Source of the DNA: Vesta saturnalis
Taxonomy: Eukaryota > Arthropoda > Insecta > Coleoptera > Lampyridae
Direction: 5' to 3'
Assembly: GCA_036346205.1 (NCBI GenBank)
Contig: JARFJB010001971.1
Location: forward strand, 356,501-420,500
Length of the DNA: 64,000 nt
Shown here: piece by piece, positions 61,055-64,000 of the stretch
Position numbering within the stretch: position 1 is the first letter of the stretch
How the letters are laid out: every line of letters starts with the position of its first letter
Position numbers and translations under genes: made by a program
The notes under the pieces: generated by a model
Databases searched by the model: none
What the model was told of the DNA's origin: nothing
The model's input: only the letters and a program-made list of their open reading frames with translations

Positions 61055-61593
61055 ATGGGGTGTGGCAACTGTGATCAAAGCAATAATGTAGTGTTGGATA
61101 TGAAGGAATGGAATGAGCTTCTAAGATGGTATTCATATGTAGAATTACAATTTTTCCGATCCCAAGAAATTGAAAATAAAATTGATTGGTCAAATGTAAA
61201 CGAAGAAGAAGATATAATCTATGATGAACATTATGAATCTCTATCTAGCAATCTTGGTATTTATTACAATTGGGAATTATTAAAGCATATGACAGAATTT
61301 TGAAAACTGTTATGATAGAAAACTACAACTGCTGTTCTTGCACATTCAATGCTCATAATGTAGAAGAACTATTCAATTCAAAGGATGTGATAAGCTATAA
61401 ATTGGAATTTCTTGAATCTCACAATCTGGTGTATTTCTGTGAAAAGTTCATACAACAAGTTGTTGACTACCGTCATTTTCGTGAGAAAGAATTGTATGCT
61501 AGTAGTGATGACATTTATAAAGACATTGAAGATGTTATGAATGCGAAGTATAATATTAATTCACAGAAAGTAATCGCCATAACGGAAGACTAA
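61055..61593 (+). pseudogene. Unrecognised gene in two overlapping frames
   Basis: ATG 61055 opens MGCGNCDQSNNVVLDMKEWN and stays open to 61303. An overlapping frame from about 61270 continues with RILKTVMIENYNCCSCTFNA and stays open to a stop at 61591. The two look like one protein of about 175 residues with a shift near 61285. Cysteine pairs (GCGNC, NCCSC) may bind metal. It lies 0.7 kb upstream of the virion-gene cluster and in the same direction, so it could belong to the same element; no homologue comes to mind. Confidence 0.45.
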
Positions 61594-62262
61594 GCTGCGC
61601 GAATTAAGTGACGGCTGACGTCAAAAGAGTATAACATTCACTCTAAAACATAGTTTCTTCAAAACATCTCATTCCTTTTAACCGCGAATTGTTAAATATG
61701 AGGTTATGTTAGATTTTTGTTGTGACATCTACCTTTAACTGATTAAATAATGGAAAATTTTAAAAACACCATTCAATTTTGAGATTGTAAATTAACATAC
61801 TTTATCATTAAATTTGAAATGAACAAAGAATTATTTCCCGTGAGTCCTGTGATAAAACGCAATGTGTTTTTTTAGGAATGCTATATGATGGTGTAGCAGC
61901 TTCGCACATTAAAAACAATGGGTAAAAAGTAAATAATAAAGCAAAACTGTACACCAAAGAAAGTTTATATAAATATAACTGTTAATTAGCTTAAAAAATC
62001 AAGTAAGCACATTAGTCACGATGTCGCGAAACGGAATGGTAAATGTTTGTAGAACGCATTGTAATGTCTGATTCTCAGTCATATCTTATTCTATCTTTTT
62101 CCAAGTTAAGATTTTGTGTCTGCGCAAGTGTTTTCCGTTTTGGCAATTACTCTAACACCGTATGCTTAATAGAAACATTATATTATCGTCCTTATCTAAT
62201 GTATAGCATTACTAAATAAAGAAATAGTGATCACTATAATTTGTTTTTGTGGTCACAGTTTA
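61594..62262. other. Spacer upstream of the virion-gene cluster
   Basis: AT-rich. No gene seen. It ends with the promoter of the next gene. Confidence 0.45.
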
Positions 62263-62264
62263 GG

Positions 62265-62270
62265 TATAAA
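62265..62270 (+). promoter_or_regulatory. TATA box of the PLA2-like gene
   Basis: GTATAAATAC with TATAAA starting at 62265, 34 nt before the ATG at 62299. The spacing implies a very short 5' leader. Confidence 0.65.
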
Positions 62271-62298
62271 TACCCTGCTTTATCCATCTAGGTAAATA

Positions 62299-63055
62299 AT
62301 GTTAGCTAAGAAGCGAACGAGTGTAGGTGGTTTAGTAAATACTCTGATCAATAAACGTCCGGTGGAGTTGTATTTACCTGGTTACCAGTATTGTGGTCTT
62401 GGTACAAATTTAGAGAAACGACTCGCACAAGGTGACCCTGGTATTAATCAATTAGACGCTCAGTGCTCATGATATCAGTTACCGCAATTTAGAAAGTAGA
62501 TATAAATCAGGCCAAATTTTAGAAGAAAAAGCTTGGGAACGCTTTAAATCATCAGACTCAACATTAGGTGAATAACCTGCATCTTTAGCCGTCGGTAGCA
62601 CCATGAAAGCACAGAGAAAATTAGGAATGGGGTGCAAACGTCGATCCAATCAGGAGAAGAAATCGTTATGTAATGGTGGAAATTTATTGAATTTACGAAA
62701 AACAATATCTAAAAAAATTAAACCTAACGGACACAATAAAGTCGACGCTTTGAAAAACATTAAAGTTCCTAGAGCAATTCCCTTACCTAAACAAGGAGGC
62801 TTTTTACCATTTCTTATTCCGCTATTCGCAGGATTATCGACAACCGGTGCTTTAGCAGGTGGTGCATCGGGAATTGGTAAAGCAGTCAATGAAGCTAAAA
62901 ATGCCAAAAAATTGCAAGAAGAGACATCGCGCCATAATCGTATGATGGAATCTATCGCTATAGGCTCCGTGAATAAGAAAGGTGGGGCATTTTATCTTAA
63001 GCCATACAAATCTGGTGGTGATGCGATATACTTGAAACAGTTTCCAAAAAACTGA
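62299..63055 (+). pseudogene. Phospholipase A2-like virion protein (Polinton/adintovirus-like)
   Basis: ATG 62299 starts MLAKKRTSVGGLVNTLINKR. LPGYQYCGLGTNLEKRL carries the calcium-loop motif, with L in place of the usual P in YCGPGT. After DAQC the frame breaks at 62472; the next frame has the catalytic HDISY and continues to a stop codon at about 62572, then GMGCKRR and a glycine- and alanine-rich hydrophobic segment (PLFAGLSTTGALAGGASGIG, about 62831) followed by short GGAFYLKPYK-type repeats. Similar proteins in parvovirus and adintovirus-type virions help the particle leave the endosome. One shift and one stop make it inactive as read. Downstream are the protease and another probable virion gene. 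Confidence 0.85.
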
Positions 63056-63389
63056 ATATATTACCCGAAACACCGTTAACAGTTATTGATTTAAAGAAAT
63101 ACATCAAAAATGCACCCTACTTCAGGGATATTTTTATGAGAGATAGCATGCCTAAATTACCATGGAAAATGAATCTGGAATTATTAACTTAGATAGCCAA
63201 AGCGGACCTAGTACGCATTGGGTTTGCTACAGAACGCGAGGTAAATAGGTATGGTATTACGATAGTTTCGGTAATCTTCGACTACCAATCGAAGTGATTA
63301 ACTACTTTCGTGAATGTAAAATATATTATAATTACAACCAAGATCAAGAATTTAATACAATCATTTGCGGACCTACAATATGTATATAA
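63053..63389 (+). pseudogene. Adenain-like cysteine protease
   Basis: Begins against the end of the previous ORF (LPETPLTVIDLKKYIKNAPY), without a clear ATG. MRDSMPKLPW is followed by a shift near 63170, then GIINLDSQSGPSTHWVCYRT with the catalytic His, a stop, YYDSFGNLRLP with the likely acidic partner, and NTIICGPTICI with the likely nucleophile Cys. Adenain-type proteases mature capsid proteins in adenoviruses, Polintons and adintoviruses. Its place between two virion-type genes supports the call. Broken by one shift and one stop. Confidence 0.8.
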
Positions 63390-63390
63390 A
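63385..63390 (+). promoter_or_regulatory. TATA box of the third virion-type gene
   Basis: TATATAAATA with TATAAA starting at 63385, 35 nt before the ATG at 63420 and overlapping the stop of the protease. Spacing equals that of the PLA2-like gene. Confidence 0.6.
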
Positions 63391-63419
63391 TAATCAATAC
63401 AACCTGAAATTTTTCAGTT

Positions 63420-64000
63420 ATGTCAATAACATTCAGTTTAGAAGGTGTTGGTAACACAGCTAGCTACAACTACCCGCCGATAGAACTAGATTTGGGGAAG
63501 AAATACGTTATCAGATTGGTTGGATTGTACGGCTGCAACAGCATTAAAAACATTTATGCAGGCAACGATAGATTTTATTTTAGAACAAACCCATCTCGTT
63601 TGCAAGTGATATTCCACATGGTGCATATGAGTTAGATGAAATTAGCGATTATCTAAAATCTAAGATACCCACAGAAAGGTTTATCATTAGAGCAAACAAC
63701 AATACACTTAAATGTGAGATAAACAGTTCATTTGAGGTCGATTTTACTAAAAAAATAGCATTGGTCGCACGCTAGAGCTGGAGTCTAAAATATTAGAACC
63801 AAATATTTTACATACGTCTGCGTTAGACATCCAAATACTTAAACATACTTAGAGTGCAACATTATAAAGGGATCTTATCGAAACGGGAAACCTGCAAAAG
63901 TATTATATGAGATTGACGTTTCAGTTCCACCAGGTTATCGTCTAGATAAAACTCCCAGCAGTACTCAATATTTAAAAGTAAATACCGACATAATTGGTAA
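63420..64000 (+). pseudogene. Putative virion structural protein (partial)
   Basis: ATG 63420 starts MSITFSLEGVGNTASYNYPP. After NPSRL a shift near 63605 moves to a frame with IPHGAYELDEISDYLKSKIP and NNNTLKCEI, then further shifts, ILEPNILHTSALDIQIL and, near the edge, VPPGYRLDKTPSSTQYLKV. The gene leaves the window. I recall this type of protein next to PLA2-like and adenain-like genes in insect Polinton/adintovirus-like loci, where a penton-type role seems likely, but I cannot prove the fold from here. Confidence 0.6.

Noticed and set aside
1..64000. CRISPR arrays, bacterial operons or Shine-Dalgarno sites
   Set aside because: No regular repeat-spacer array; all elements are eukaryotic types.

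Overview
This window looks like transposon-dense, AT-rich animal DNA, most likely from an arthropod and probably an insect. It carries intron-free retroelement and transposase remnants of types common in insect genomes: piggyBac, hAT/ZMYM1-like, MULE, Penelope, Jockey/CR1-type LINEs and Ty3/gypsy. It also carries hexanucleotide satellite, long GT arrays and pieces of Polinton/adintovirus-like genes. I see no convincing intact host gene, no rRNA or tRNA gene and no CRISPR array. Almost every recognisable coding region is broken by frameshifts, stops or insertions, so most are given as pseudogenes.

Layout. 0-5 kb: a hAT-like transposase remnant (minus), a LINE C-terminal fragment, and a degenerate minisatellite. 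5.1-6.3 kb: a hexamer satellite whose unit changes in ordered blocks. 6.3-15 kb: AT-rich DNA with no recognised gene and one fold-back repeat. 15.09-20.83 kb: element A, bounded by inverted arms built of tandem units, carrying a broken protein-primed-type DNA polymerase B gene. 22.49-25.0 kb: a piggyBac element with perfect 16-bp ends, TTAA target duplications and a transposase with one frameshift. 26.7-29.6 kb: two Penelope-like copies head to head, one keeping a hammerhead-like motif, both with a tRNA-like stretch. 30.8-33.0 kb: two older Penelope RT remnants. 33.1-35.1 kb: a LINE (minus). 35.8-43.5 kb: a MULE whose transposase is split by element B (36.72-42.47 kb), a second long-inverted-repeat element with the same modules and nearly the same length as element A. 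43.7-55.7 kb: a hAT/ZMYM1-like gene split by a three-LTR gypsy compound with a 4-bp target duplication. 55.7-57.8 kb: a Jockey/CR1-like LINE (minus). 57.8-61 kb: nothing recognised. 61-64 kb: an unknown ORF pair, then a phospholipase A2-like virion protein, an adenain-like protease and a third gene probably encoding a virion structural protein; this cluster runs off the right edge.

How it fits together. The most interesting material is the virus-like fraction: the polymerase-bearing element A, its structural twin element B, and the separate structural-gene cluster at the right edge whose two intact starts each have a TATA box 34-35 nt upstream. Whether these are parts of one lineage cannot be decided from this window. 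Many frameshifts in the gypsy element fall in or beside homopolymers while its three LTRs are nearly identical, so some apparent decay may be consensus error rather than mutation.
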